Source of the DNA: an uncultured Lachnospiraceae bacterium
GTDB taxonomy: Bacteria > Bacillota > Clostridia > Lachnospirales > Lachnospiraceae
Assembly (NCBI GenBank): GCA_946624935.1
Contig: CAMOSN010000001.1
Span: 46,887 to 110,886 of the forward strand
Direction of reading: 5' to 3'
DNA length: 64,000 bases
How positions within the stretch are numbered: the first letter of the stretch is position 1; each line of letters starts with the position of its first letter. Under the pieces are notes generated by a model. It was not told the origin of the DNA and ran no database searches. It saw only the letters and a program-made list of their open reading frames with translations. Positions 25,776 through 36,121 of this stretch are shown here, piece by piece. The translations under genes and the position numbers were made by a program.

Positions 25776-26135
25776 TTATTCCGAAATGCCTTCCTCTGCA
25801 GGTGTATCGGACACTTCCTGCTCTGCGATCGTCTCCGGTTCCTGCACGGCTTCTTCAGCGATCATCTCTTCCGCTGCAGTCTCCTCTTCGTCCGGGGCAT
25901 TCTCCGGAATGATCCGCAGACGTCCTTCACTCAGCTCCTTGACGGCCTGTGAAAGCGGTTTGAGCTTCGCATGATCGTAGGAGAAATCCGTCTGGTTTTC
26001 TCCCTCCGCGATGATCTGTCTGGCCCGTTTTGCCGTGGCCATTACGATGGTATAACGGCTGTTGACTACCGGGGTGTCACTCTCCGCTTCGTCATTGACG
26101 ATGCGGATCAGGTCTGTATAAGATGGATGCAGCAT
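25776..26135 (-). CDS. rpoZ: DNA-directed RNA polymerase omega subunit with acidic C-terminal tail
   Basis: Structural subunit of RNA polymerase. The 119-residue protein starts MLHPSYTDLIRIVNDEAES and has NSRYTIVMATAKRARQI, the omega signature, then KPLSQAVKELSEGRL. The last 40 residues are very acidic (DEEETAAEEMIAEEAVQ), an extension of low complexity. The ATG at 26135 is preferred because AAAGGAG lies 10 bp upstream; an ATG at 26144 overlaps the gmk stop but would sit 1 bp from the ribosome site. Last gene of yicC-remA-gmk-rpoZ. Confidence 0.9.
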   Translation of the reverse strand: MLHPSYTDLIRIVNDEAESDTPVVNSRYTIVMATAKRARQIIAEGENQTDFSYDHAKLKPLSQAVKELSEGRLRIIPENAPDEEETAAEEMIAEEAVQEPETIAEQEVSDTPAEEGISE

Positions 26136-26140
26136 CTGCT

Positions 26141-26773
26141 TCATTCTCCTTTCATAAATGTATTGATCTCACCACGAATCGCATTGATCGTGGTCATGTT
26201 CCTGGTTGTACGGCTGCGCTGTGCCTGAATCAGGCTGTGCATCCGCTCGGCACACTGATCTGCCTGATCGTTGATGAATACGTAGGTATAATCCTCGATG
26301 CACTCAGCCTCCTTTACGGCACGCTGCAGACGCTGACGGATCACCTGCTCGGATTCCGATCCTCTTCCTGCCAGACGGTTCTTGAGCTCTGCCCCGCTGG
26401 GCGGCATGATGAAAATGAGCAGCGCGTCCGGATACTGCTGGCGGATCTTTTCTGCCCCCTGTGTTTCGATCTCAAGGATGACATCCTTTCCAAGACGCAT
26501 CTGTTCTTCCACAAATTTCCTGGGCGTACCGTAATAATGATCACAGTAGCATGCAAATTCGATCAGCTCATCATGACGGATCATTTCGTTGAACTGCTGC
26601 TCGCTCAGGAAAAAGTATTCCCGTCCGTGCTGTTCATCCGGCCGCGCCTCTCTGGTCGTTGCGGAAACCGAATAGGCATACATATCGGATTTTTTCATCA
26701 GCGCTTCGATCACGGTTCCCTTTCCCACTCCGGAAAAGCCGGAAATTACCACAAGACTGCCCTGCCTTATCAT
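26141..26773 (-). CDS. gmk: Guanylate kinase
   Basis: Phosphorylates GMP to GDP. 210 residues with the P-loop GFSGVGKGTV at about residue 12, the GMP-binding TTREARPDEQHGREYFFLS at about 40-58 and GTPRKFVEEQMRLGKDVILEIETQGAEKIR. Start ATG at 26773 overlaps the remA stop by 4 bp. The order yicC-remA-gmk-rpoZ is a conserved Firmicutes arrangement. Confidence 0.95.
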   Translation of the reverse strand: MIRQGSLVVISGFSGVGKGTVIEALMKKSDMYAYSVSATTREARPDEQHGREYFFLSEQQFNEMIRHDELIEFACYCDHYYGTPRKFVEEQMRLGKDVILEIETQGAEKIRQQYPDALLIFIMPPSGAELKNRLAGRGSESEQVIRQRLQRAVKEAECIEDYTYVFINDQADQCAERMHSLIQAQRSRTTRNMTTINAIRGEINTFMKGE

Positions 26774-27033
26774 ACCAGATCACCTCCGAGGTCTTTTACA
26801 TTTCCAAAACGTCTGCAGATCGTATCCGGCACCAGTGCCGAAAGAACGATCATGCTGTTCTCCATTACGATCACAGCTTTTGTTTTCCTTCCCTGTGTAG
26901 CATCGATACACTGGTGAAGCTCCTTTGCACTCTGCACCATCCTGCGGATCGGCGCTGCATCGGGGTCGACTACAGCGACCACCTTCTGAGCATTCACCGA
27001 ATTGCCGAAGCCAATATTGATCAGCCTGTCCAT
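26770..27033 (-). CDS. remA: RemA/DUF370 family regulatory protein
   Basis: An 87-residue protein starting MDRLINIGFGNSVNAQKVVAV, the RemA signature, followed by PIRRMVQSAKE. In Bacillus subtilis RemA is a DNA-binding activator of biofilm matrix and osmoprotection genes that forms oligomeric rings. In Clostridia it is nearly always found between yicC and gmk, as here. Overlaps gmk by 4 bp, and begins 25 bp after yicC. Target genes in this organism are unknown. Confidence 0.93.
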   Translation of the reverse strand: MDRLINIGFGNSVNAQKVVAVVDPDAAPIRRMVQSAKELHQCIDATQGRKTKAVIVMENSMIVLSALVPDTICRRFGNVKDLGGDLV

Positions 27034-27057
27034 ACTGCTTTACTTATCATTCCTCTC

Positions 27058-27936
27058 CTACTCAATATTCTGGATCTGTTCGCGGACCTTTTCAATCTCT
27101 GTTTTCAGTCCGATCGCCAGATTTGAGGTTTCCAGATCGTTGGATTTTGAGAGGATCGTGTTGGCTTCACGGTTCATTTCCTGTGCGATGAAATCCAGCT
27201 TCCGGCCGACGAAACCGCCCTCCTTCAGGGCAGAGCTCATGGTATTGATATGACTTTTAAGACGCACCGTCTCTTCATCCGTGCAGATCTTATCCGAGAA
27301 GATCACCAGCTCCGTGGCCAGTCTCGTCTCATCGATCTGTTTATCATCCATCAGCTCACGCAGCTTGACGCGCAGCTTTTCAGTGTAGGCCTCCAGAATT
27401 GCGGGATAGCGCTGTTCTACTTTTTCAACCTCGCCGTTCATCCATGCGAGCTTGGAGAGAAGGTCCTCCCTGAGCAGTTCTCCCTCCCGGCTGCGTGCGG
27501 CCACAAAGCCTTCACAGGCCTGACGCAGTGCCTTCTCCAGATCGTCCCACATTTCCTCTACATCCTCATTGCCGGATTCGAGCGTGAGCACCTCCGGGCA
27601 TTTGGCGAGTGTGGAAACCCGCATATCCGGCTCCAGGCCGAACTGCTGTGCCATCAGCTGAAAGCTGTCATAATACTGGCGGGCGATCCCCTCATTGTAA
27701 TGCAGCAGCATCTGTTCCTGTGAATAGTTTTCACAGGTGACAAACACATCCACCTTTCCACGCTGAACATATTCCTTGAGCACATTCCGAACGGACTGCT
27801 CCAGCGGGTTGAGGATACGCGGCATTTTCATATTCAGATCAAGATAACGATGATTCACCGCCTTGATCTCTACCGTGAATTTTCGGCTGGGCGACTGTAC
27901 TTCCCCATGTCCGAAGCCGGTCATACTTCTGATCAT
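27058..27936 (-). CDS. yicC: YicC/YloC family endoribonuclease
   Basis: 292 residues. The N-terminal MIRSMTGFGHGEV and VEIKAVNHRYLDLNMKMPR, and the C-terminal EEGGFVGRKLDFIAQEMNREANTILSKS, are the two conserved YicC blocks (the latter is DUF1732). Family members form hexameric channel-like ribonucleases that degrade RNA; YicC of E. coli targets the RyhB small RNA. Start ATG at 27936 has AAAGGAG upstream. First gene of the remA-gmk-rpoZ operon and divergent from rqcH. Confidence 0.92.
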   Translation of the reverse strand: MIRSMTGFGHGEVQSPSRKFTVEIKAVNHRYLDLNMKMPRILNPLEQSVRNVLKEYVQRGKVDVFVTCENYSQEQMLLHYNEGIARQYYDSFQLMAQQFGLEPDMRVSTLAKCPEVLTLESGNEDVEEMWDDLEKALRQACEGFVAARSREGELLREDLLSKLAWMNGEVEKVEQRYPAILEAYTEKLRVKLRELMDDKQIDETRLATELVIFSDKICTDEETVRLKSHINTMSSALKEGGFVGRKLDFIAQEMNREANTILSKSNDLETSNLAIGLKTEIEKVREQIQNIE

Positions 27937-28100
27937 ATAGTTTTGCTCCTTTATTCAGGCATTATCCGATTTATTATAATCCACCCCGGAAAACGCGTCA
28001 ACCTTTATTCAATGAACGAATTAGCTGGCCTGTAAGGATCCCGTTGCATAAAACGGTATTTCCGTGTTACTATAAACGAGTTTCACAAATCAATGAAGAG

Positions 28101-28163
28101 CATGCATGCCAGGAAAGATCATGCATGTTTTATGATAAACATGCTGTTTTCGTCGGAAAACAG
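28101..28163 (+). promoter_or_regulatory. Two-hairpin leader before rqcH
   Basis: Hairpin 1: CATGCATG (28101-28108) and CATGCATG (28120-28127) followed by TTTTAT. Hairpin 2: CTGTTTTC (28144-28151), loop GTCG, GAAAACAG (28156-28163). The ribosome site GGAGGGG and the ATG follow at 28173-28187. The first hairpin looks like a terminator in the leader. The promoter (TTGCAT at 28044 and TACTAT at 28068) is weak. Confidence 0.4.
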
Positions 28164-28186
28164 CAGACAGATGGAGGGGTTATTCC

Positions 28187-29932
28187 ATGGCATTTGACGG
28201 GATCACGGTTGCGGCACTGGTGAAGGAGCTGTCCGATCACCTGATTGACGCGCGTATCAGCAAGATCATTCAGCCGGAAAATGATGCACTTCTTGTTACC
28301 TGCAAGGCAGCAGATGGTCAGCACCGTCTGTATCTTTCCGCGAGTGCTTCCCTGCCGCTTTGCTATCTTACACCGGTAAACCGGCAGGCACCGCTCACCG
28401 CGCCGAATTTCTGCATGCTGCTGAGGAAGCATATCGGCGGCGGCCGGATCCGGCGGATCACGCAGCCCGGACTGGAGCGCATCATTCGTTTCGAAATAGA
28501 GCATCTCGACGAGATGGGCGACCTGTGTACCAAGACACTTGTTGTGGAGCTGATGGGCAAGCACAGCAACATTATTTTCTGTGACAGTGCGGATCAGATC
28601 ATCGACAGCATCAAGCACATCTCTGCGATGACAAGCTCGGTGCGGGAGGTGCTTCCGGGCAGGACATACTTTATCCCCGATACACAGAGCAAGAAGGATC
28701 CCCTGACGGTGCAGGAATCGGATTTCCGCCAGGGTGTATTTACCCGTCCCATGCCTCTTTCCAAAGCTCTGTACAGCACCTTCACCGGAATCAGTCCGGT
28801 CATAGCAGAAGAACTCTGCCACCGTGCCGGACTGGATTCGGAGCGGAGTGCTCTGGCCGTTTCGGAGATGGAGCAAATACATCTGTACCACATTTTTTCG
28901 CTTTTGATCGAAGAGGTGAAAGAGGCAGCGTTTTCTCCGAGAATCTATGCAAAGGCAGACGGGGAGCCTGTTGAATTCTCCGCGCTGGATCTGTCCATGT
29001 ACCACGATGTTCGCGCTGCGCAGTTCGACACGATCTCGGAGGTTCTGCAGACTTATTATGAAATGCGCGATAAGGTCACGCGCATCCGTGCAAAATCCTC
29101 TGATCTGCGTCACATCACCGACACAGCGCTGCAGCGCACGGTCCGCAAGCTCGAGCTGCAGGAAAAGCAGATGAAGGACACCGCAAAGATGGATAAATAC
29201 CAGCTTTACGGGGAGATGCTGCATACATACGGGTATGATGCGCAGCCCGGCGCAAAGGAACTGACGGTCCTGAATTACTATAACAACGAAGAACTGACCA
29301 TTCCGCTTGATCCAACGCTCTCCGCCTCGGAAAATGCGAAGCGCTACTATGACCGGTACACAAAGCTCAAGCGCACTGCCGCCGCCCTGCAGGTCCAGAT
29401 GGAAACGACCAGAGCGGATCTGGCTCAGCTCGAGAGCATTCAGACCTTTCTGAATATGGCGCTGAACGAGGAGGACCTGGTGCAGGTAAAGGAGGAACTC
29501 ACCCAGGCGGGGTATATCCGTGCCAAAGGGCCCGCCGGCAAAAAACGGAAGATCGTTTCCCGCCCCTACCATTACCGTAACGCGGACGGATTCGATTTTT
29601 ATGTCGGAAAAAACAATTTCCAGAATGATGAGCTGACCTTCCACTTCGCCTCAGGCGGCGACTGGTGGTTCCACTCCAAAGGCGCACCGGGTTCTCATGT
29701 GATCCTCAAAACCGACGGCCGGGACATCCCCGACAGCACCTTTGAGGACGCCGCAAGGCTTGCCGGCTACTACAGCGCGCAGCGACAGGCGGGCAAGGCC
29801 GAGATCGACTATGTGCAGAAAAAGGAGGTCAAAAAGCCGAATGCCGCCAAGCCGGGCTTCGTCGTCTACTATACGAACTACTCCATGGTCATTGAACCGG
29901 ATATCTCGCACCTGACGCTGGTCGACGACTGA
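28187..29932 (+). CDS. rqcH: Ribosome quality control protein RqcH (NFACT family, Rqc2 homolog)
   Basis: Binds stalled 50S-peptidyl-tRNA complexes and directs addition of poly-alanine tails that mark nascent chains for ClpXP. 581 residues in the usual NFACT order: NFACT-N (MAFDGITVAALVKELSDHLI, LLRKHIGGGRI), helix-hairpin and coiled-coil middle, and NFACT-R with WWFHSKGAPGSHVIL at about residue 490. The Asp-Arg pair needed for activity in Bacillus (D97/R98) appears here as Glu97-Arg98 (GLERI), a conservative change. Transcribed divergently from yicC. Ribosome site AGGGG before the ATG at 28187. Ends in a very strong terminator. Confidence 0.93.
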   Translation: MAFDGITVAALVKELSDHLIDARISKIIQPENDALLVTCKAADGQHRLYLSASASLPLCYLTPVNRQAPLTAPNFCMLLRKHIGGGRIRRITQPGLERIIRFEIEHLDEMGDLCTKTLVVELMGKHSNIIFCDSADQIIDSIKHISAMTSSVREVLPGRTYFIPDTQSKKDPLTVQESDFRQGVFTRPMPLSKALYSTFTGISPVIAEELCHRAGLDSERSALAVSEMEQIHLYHIFSLLIEEVKEAAFSPRIYAKADGEPVEFSALDLSMYHDVRAAQFDTISEVLQTYYEMRDKVTRIRAKSSDLRHITDTALQRTVRKLELQEKQMKDTAKMDKYQLYGEMLHTYGYDAQPGAKELTVLNYYNNEELTIPLDPTLSASENAKRYYDRYTKLKRTAAALQVQMETTRADLAQLESIQTFLNMALNEEDLVQVKEELTQAGYIRAKGPAGKKRKIVSRPYHYRNADGFDFYVGKNNFQNDELTFHFASGGDWWFHSKGAPGSHVILKTDGRDIPDSTFEDAARLAGYYSAQRQAGKAEIDYVQKKEVKKPNAAKPGFVVYYTNYSMVIEPDISHLTLVDD

Positions 29933-29936
29933 GACC

Positions 29937-29992
29937 GGTCAGGCCTGCCGGACCGGTCAGACAATATTTGATCAGACATTACCGATCAGACA
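29937..29992 (+). repeat. Irregular short repeat after the rqcH stop codon
   Basis: Four copies of GGTCAG/GATCAG followed by A/G-C begin at 29937, 29955, 29970 and 29984. The first two lie within exact GACCGGTCAG repeats (29933-29942, 29951-29960). Spacing is 18, 15 and 14, so the tandem nature is weaker than in the other cases. Confidence 0.4.
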
Positions 29993-29995
29993 GCC

Positions 29996-30042
29996 GAGGG
30001 GATTTCCTGAAGAACCAGGAAATCCCCTCTTTCTGTTTTTTC
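29996..30042 (+). terminator. Strong terminator of rqcH
   Basis: GAGGGGATTTCCTG (29996-30009) and CAGGAAATCCCCTC (30016-30029) form a perfect 14-bp stem with a 6-base loop, then TTTCTGTTTTTTC. It lies just before the 3' end of the convergent VOC gene. Confidence 0.95.
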
Positions 30043-30069
30043 AATGCTGTTTTTCGGCAGAATTTTCCA

Positions 30070-30468
30070 TCAGAGTCTCTGACAGAACTCCACCTCTTCG
30101 CCCGATGCGCTCCTGATCTTGAAGTAACGGATTCCTCTCTCCCAGAAGCTGGCGATCCCTTCGATCCCGTCCGTGCAGATTTCATAGCCCTGCTCCAGGC
30201 AGAATGCATAATCCTTTTCGATATCTTCAGACACGAAGGAAATGTGGTCGATCTTTCCCTGCACGGCCGGTGCAAGATCCTTTTCCGTGTAGATCTCATA
30301 AACGACCGTTTCATCCGCATTCGCCACGAAGTATACATCCATGCCGTTATTGCAGTTGATGAATTTCCCCTTCAGATGAAAATCCAGCACATTCATGTAC
30401 CACTCGGCAGCTTCCTTTGCTCCGGAAGTGGCCAGACCGATATGATCAAGCTTTGCATTTTTTACCAT
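30070..30468 (-). CDS. VOC (glyoxalase/bleomycin resistance) superfamily protein
   Basis: A 132-residue single VOC module-pair protein: KLDHIGLATSGAKEAAEWY at the start with a probable metal-binding His, VYEIYTEKD with a Glu, KIDHISFVSEDIEKDY with a second His, and the terminal SASGEEVEFCQ with a Glu. That His-Glu-His-Glu arrangement fits a metal-dependent lyase or isomerase such as glyoxalase I or methylmalonyl-CoA epimerase. The substrate is unknown. The ATG at 30468 follows AGGTGAG; a GTG three codons upstream lies inside that ribosome site. Located 3' of eda. Confidence 0.75.
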   Translation of the reverse strand: MVKNAKLDHIGLATSGAKEAAEWYMNVLDFHLKGKFINCNNGMDVYFVANADETVVYEIYTEKDLAPAVQGKIDHISFVSEDIEKDYAFCLEQGYEICTDGIEGIASFWERGIRYFKIRSASGEEVEFCQRL

Positions 30469-30510
30469 TTTTCTCACCTGCGACCTGTGTCTATTTTCCT
30501 GTCTTCACGA

Positions 30511-30614
30511 TATCCGCGGATCTTTTTTCCTTGTCCTGACTGTATCCGCGAATCGTTTTTTCCTGTCTACTCTTATCCGCGGAGCTCTTTTGTCCGGTCC
30601 TGTTATCCGCGGAT
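30511..30614 (-). repeat. About 31-bp tandem repeat (4 units) over the eda stop codon
   Basis: TATCCGCGGAT or close variants occur at 30511, 30543, 30574 and 30604, a period of 30-32 bp. On the minus strand each unit reads TCCGCGGATA followed by a purine-rich GACAGGAAAA-like stretch. The copy at 30604 includes the last codons and the TAA of eda. ATCCGCGGAT is itself a palindrome. Confidence 0.75.
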
Positions 30615-31241
30615 TTCCTTTGCCAGTGCTACTGCATCCGCAGTCAGCTTACAGATCTCATCAAAGGCTCCTGCCTTGATCAGGTCACCCTTCACCATCC
30701 AGCTGCCGCCGCAGGCTGCGATCTTATCGCATTCCAGATAATTCTTCAGGTTCTTCAGATTGACGCCGCCGGTGGGCATGAACTTTACCATCGGATAAGG
30801 TGCTGCCAGTGCCTTGATCGTGCTTACACCGCCATAGGCTTCCGCCGGGAAGAACTTCACGACCTTCAGCCCGCGTTTCACAGCCTGTGCCAGCTCCGAA
30901 GGAGTGACTACTCCGGGGTACACCGGGATATCCTTGCTGATGCAATAGTCCACGATCTCCGGATCAAAGCCGGGCGCTACGATAAACTTTGCGCCGGCTG
31001 CCACAGCACGGTCCACCTGATCGATGGTCAGCACGGTGCCTGCACCTACCAGCATTTTCGGAAAGGCCTGGGCGATCTGACGAATCGATTCCTCTGCCGC
31101 ATCCGTACGGAAGGTTACCTCCGCCACCGGAAGACCACCGTCACAAAGTGCTTTTGCAAGGGGAACCGCATCCTTCGCATCATTCAGAACAACCACCGGT
31201 ACCAGACCCAGACCCTGGATCGTCTCATTCATTACACTCAT
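30603..31241 (-). CDS. eda: KDPG/KHG aldolase
   Basis: Class I aldolase splitting 2-keto-3-deoxy-6-phosphogluconate (and/or 4-hydroxy-2-oxoglutarate). 212 residues: VAEVTFRTDAAEESI with the catalytic Glu region, LVGAGTVLTIDQVDRAV, FIVAPGFDPEIVDYC, and the Schiff-base lysine in LKVVKFFPAEAYGG at about residue 133. It has its own near-consensus promoter with a 17-bp palindromic operator downstream, so it is regulated singly. No kinase or dehydratase gene is adjacent. It could serve hexuronate or gluconate breakdown elsewhere in the genome. Confidence 0.93.
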   Translation of the reverse strand: MSVMNETIQGLGLVPVVVLNDAKDAVPLAKALCDGGLPVAEVTFRTDAAEESIRQIAQAFPKMLVGAGTVLTIDQVDRAVAAGAKFIVAPGFDPEIVDYCISKDIPVYPGVVTPSELAQAVKRGLKVVKFFPAEAYGGVSTIKALAAPYPMVKFMPTGGVNLKNLKNYLECDKIAACGGSWMVKGDLIKAGAFDEICKLTADAVALAKEIRG

Positions 31242-31302
31242 TTCATTTCCTCACTTTGTATGCTGTTTTCTCGTTTTGATCGGCATCCTATATACGGATC
31301 TA

Positions 31303-31319
31303 CTGTCCACAGTGGACAG
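31303..31319. promoter_or_regulatory. 17-bp operator candidate for eda
   Basis: CTGTCCAC-A-GTGGACAG is a perfect palindrome lying 15-31 bp downstream of the eda -10 box, ideally placed for a repressor such as a LacI, GntR or IclR-type sugar-acid regulator. No regulator gene is next to it. Confidence 0.7.
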
Positions 31320-31333
31320 AACTTACCTTACTC

Positions 31334-31362
31334 ATCATACCTGACTTGAATTCGTTTGTCCA
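31334..31362 (-). promoter_or_regulatory. Promoter of eda
   Basis: TGGACA (31362-31357) and TATGAT (31339-31334) with 17-bp spacing on the minus strand. Confidence 0.75.
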
Positions 31363-31473
31363 ATGAATCCTGTTCTCTTTTCAGGATCCTGACAAGCTGC
31401 CGGAGCTGGTAAGCTTTGCCTGCACAAGTTTCTGTCGCTGCCTCAAACAGAAAACCATCCCCTGTTTGAAAAA

Positions 31474-31498
31474 CCCCCGGCAGTTTCCTGCTGGGGGC
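31474..31498 (-). terminator. Terminator of leuS
   Basis: CCCCCGGCAG/CTGCTGGGGG (31474-31483 with 31488-31497) with internal bulges, followed on the minus strand by TTTTT. It starts 10 bp after the leuS stop codon. Confidence 0.82.
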
Positions 31499-31507
31499 TT
31501 CACATTC

Positions 31508-33940
<2,433 letters not shown>

Positions 33941-34087
33941 ATTGCGTCCTCCCGTTCTGGTACTTCCTCATGCTAACAGGGCACGAAGACAGCTGCTTCG
34001 TTCCCGGTATTTTTCAACACTGTGTTCAATTTTATGACAACTGTGAAACCCTGTCAATACAAACCGTACGGCTCGCGGAAATCCTCC

Positions 34088-35857
34088 TCAGCGGTATCCC
34101 GTAATATTGATCTGCAGCGTGCGGACACCCCGGAATTCATTCACTTTCGGGTAATAGAGAACGTCCATCCGGATCCGGTTCTCCAGGCCTTTCAGCATCC
34201 GATCCACTTCTTCTGCAGAATAACGCATGGAAAGATACCCGAGCATCTCCTGGGGATCACCGAAATACATGGCCTCCATTCGGACCCCTTCGCTGCTTTC
34301 CATCTGAAACTTCAGAGTATTCCGGCTCTTCCCGATTATGCCTGCACGCAGCGGATGCATTCCGCGCTCTGCAAACACAGGCCTGGGATTCCCTTTTCCG
34401 AAGGGCTCCAGAAGTTCCAGCTCTTCGATCAGATTCTCCCGCAGATAGCTGACCGGCATCGGTACGTCGATCACCATTTTCCGGATAAAATCCTCCCGTT
34501 TCATCCCGCTTTCCTGATTGACCTTTCTGCGGAAGGCTTCAAGATTTTCCCTGCGCAGGGTCAGTCCGGCAGCCATCGGATGTCCGCCATATTTCTCCAG
34601 ATATTCCCCGCTGCGAACCAGTCCGTCATACATGCTCCAGTTTTCCGTGGAGCGTCCCGAGCCCTTCAGGTACCCGCTCTCCTGTGCATTCGTCAGAATA
34701 AACACGGGATGAAAATAGCGCTCCCGCACCTTGCCGGCCACGATCCCTGCGATGCTTTCGTGCAGATTCGGAAGATAGATCACAAAGATATCGTCGCCAT
34801 GGAAGGCACCGCTCTCGATCTGAGCACAGGCTTCCCGAATCCCCTCCTCTGTCATCTGCTTGCGCAGATCATTCAGTTCCTTTAACTGATCGGCAAGCTC
34901 CTCCGCCCTCGATTCATTCTCTTCCAGAAGAAGCGCAAGTGCCCGTTTGGCAGTGTCAAGCCGTCCTCCGGCATTGATGCAGGGCCCGAGGATGAAGCCG
35001 ATGTGATAGGCGCTCAGCCGCTTTCCCTCCAGGCCGCAGGAACGGATCAGTGCACGCATCCCGATATTCCCGGTGCATTCCAGTGCCTCCAGTCCCAGCC
35101 GTACGATCGCCCGGTTTTCATCGCGAAGCTCCATGACATCTCCAACCGTCGCAAAGGCTGCAAATGGAAGAAACTTCAGCCACTCCACGAGGGGAAGGCC
35201 GAACCGATCCAGCAGCAGCCGCATGACCTTCCAGGCAACGACCGCTCCGCAGATTTCCGGGAAGGGATATGTATCCTCGGGCATAGCAGGATCCACAATG
35301 GCATCAGCAGGGGGATAATGGTAGGTGCGGCTTCCTTCCTCCTGGCTATAGCCGGGTTCATGATGATCCGTTACGACCACGGTCATCCCAAGCTGCTTTG
35401 CATATGCAATTTCCTCCACTGCTGCGATGCCATTGTCACAGGTGAGGATCGTGTCCGCCTCCTCTTCAAAGGCCAGCTCGATCAGCGACCGGTTCAAGCC
35501 GAATCCATCCTTCATCCGGTCCGGAATCTCATAATCTACATTCGCACCGCACATCTGCAGACAGCGATAAAGAATGTATGTCGCATTGACACCATCGATG
35601 TCATAATCCCCGATGATCCGGATCTTTTTCCCGGCGCGGATTTTCTGCTCCAGCAGCCCGGCAGCCTCCTGTGCTCCGCGAAGCGCAGTGGACGGATACA
35701 GATCGGTGATCGTCGGATTTAAGAAGCGGCGAATGTCTTCCTCCGAAATAACATCCCGATTGCGAATCACGCGTGCCGTCACCGGATCAATTCCGAAACG
35801 CTTAGCAATACCTCCAAAATCCGCTTTCTTCGCAGCTACCACCCATTTTTCTTTCAT
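34088..35857 (-). CDS. recJ: Single-stranded-DNA-specific exonuclease RecJ
   Basis: 5'-3' exonuclease of recombination and mismatch repair, about 589 residues. DHH-family metal motifs are IIGDYDIDGVNATY (about residue 85), LTCDNGIA, and VVVTDHHEPGYS; the DHHA1 half has PCINAGGRLDTAKRAL and later YGGHPMAAGLTL. The ATG at 35857 (MKEKWVVAAKK) is preferred by family N-termini; an ATG at 35890 is an alternative. The longer open frame upstream encodes only translated noncoding repeats (35945-36007). Gene follows secDF on the same strand after 264 bp. Confidence 0.9.
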   Translation of the reverse strand: MKEKWVVAAKKADFGGIAKRFGIDPVTARVIRNRDVISEEDIRRFLNPTITDLYPSTALRGAQEAAGLLEQKIRAGKKIRIIGDYDIDGVNATYILYRCLQMCGANVDYEIPDRMKDGFGLNRSLIELAFEEEADTILTCDNGIAAVEEIAYAKQLGMTVVVTDHHEPGYSQEEGSRTYHYPPADAIVDPAMPEDTYPFPEICGAVVAWKVMRLLLDRFGLPLVEWLKFLPFAAFATVGDVMELRDENRAIVRLGLEALECTGNIGMRALIRSCGLEGKRLSAYHIGFILGPCINAGGRLDTAKRALALLLEENESRAEELADQLKELNDLRKQMTEEGIREACAQIESGAFHGDDIFVIYLPNLHESIAGIVAGKVRERYFHPVFILTNAQESGYLKGSGRSTENWSMYDGLVRSGEYLEKYGGHPMAAGLTLRRENLEAFRRKVNQESGMKREDFIRKMVIDVPMPVSYLRENLIEELELLEPFGKGNPRPVFAERGMHPLRAGIIGKSRNTLKFQMESSEGVRMEAMYFGDPQEMLGYLSMRYSAEEVDRMLKGLENRIRMDVLYYPKVNEFRGVRTLQINITGYR

Positions 35858-35944
35858 ACCGATACAAAATCCCTCTTTGTTCTGAGACATAGTCTGTTTT
35901 GCTCCGGAACTGTTTGCATTCGTTCCGGAATTGAAAGCTGCCGC

Positions 35945-36007
35945 ATGACAGGCATGAACACCGCTGGATGACAGGCATGAACACCGCATGACAAGCATAA
36001 AAGCAGC
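35945..36007. repeat. 20-23-bp tandem repeat in the secDF-recJ gap
   Basis: ATGACAGGCATGAACACCGC occurs exactly at 35945-35964 and 35968-35987, with a degenerate third copy at 35988-36007 and further GCATGA fragments to 36030. The rest of the gap 35858-36121 holds only a weak secDF terminator (stem ACTGCAG/CTGCAGT, 36079-36100). Confidence 0.65.
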
Positions 36008-36121
36008 TGCATGAAAACAGCCGCATGAAAGCGGTTCCGGGACGAAACCATTCATGCGGCGTTTTTGTGAAAACGGAACTGCAGCCGCATTTGCTGCAGT
36101 CCGTCCGGTTTCATAATTCGA

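Noticed and set aside
30511..30614. CRISPR array
   Set aside because: Repeat cores are only about 11 bp, units degenerate and adjacent with no true spacers, no cas genes; a tandem repeat explains it better.
33941..34087. T-box leader before leuS
   Set aside because: The gap is only 147 bp and no T-box sequence or terminator/antiterminator pair was found.
35858..36055. N-terminal extension of RecJ (66 residues, Cys/Ala-rich)
   Set aside because: It is the translation of the noncoding tandem repeat region and is not RecJ-like; the start at 35857 gives a family-typical N-terminus.
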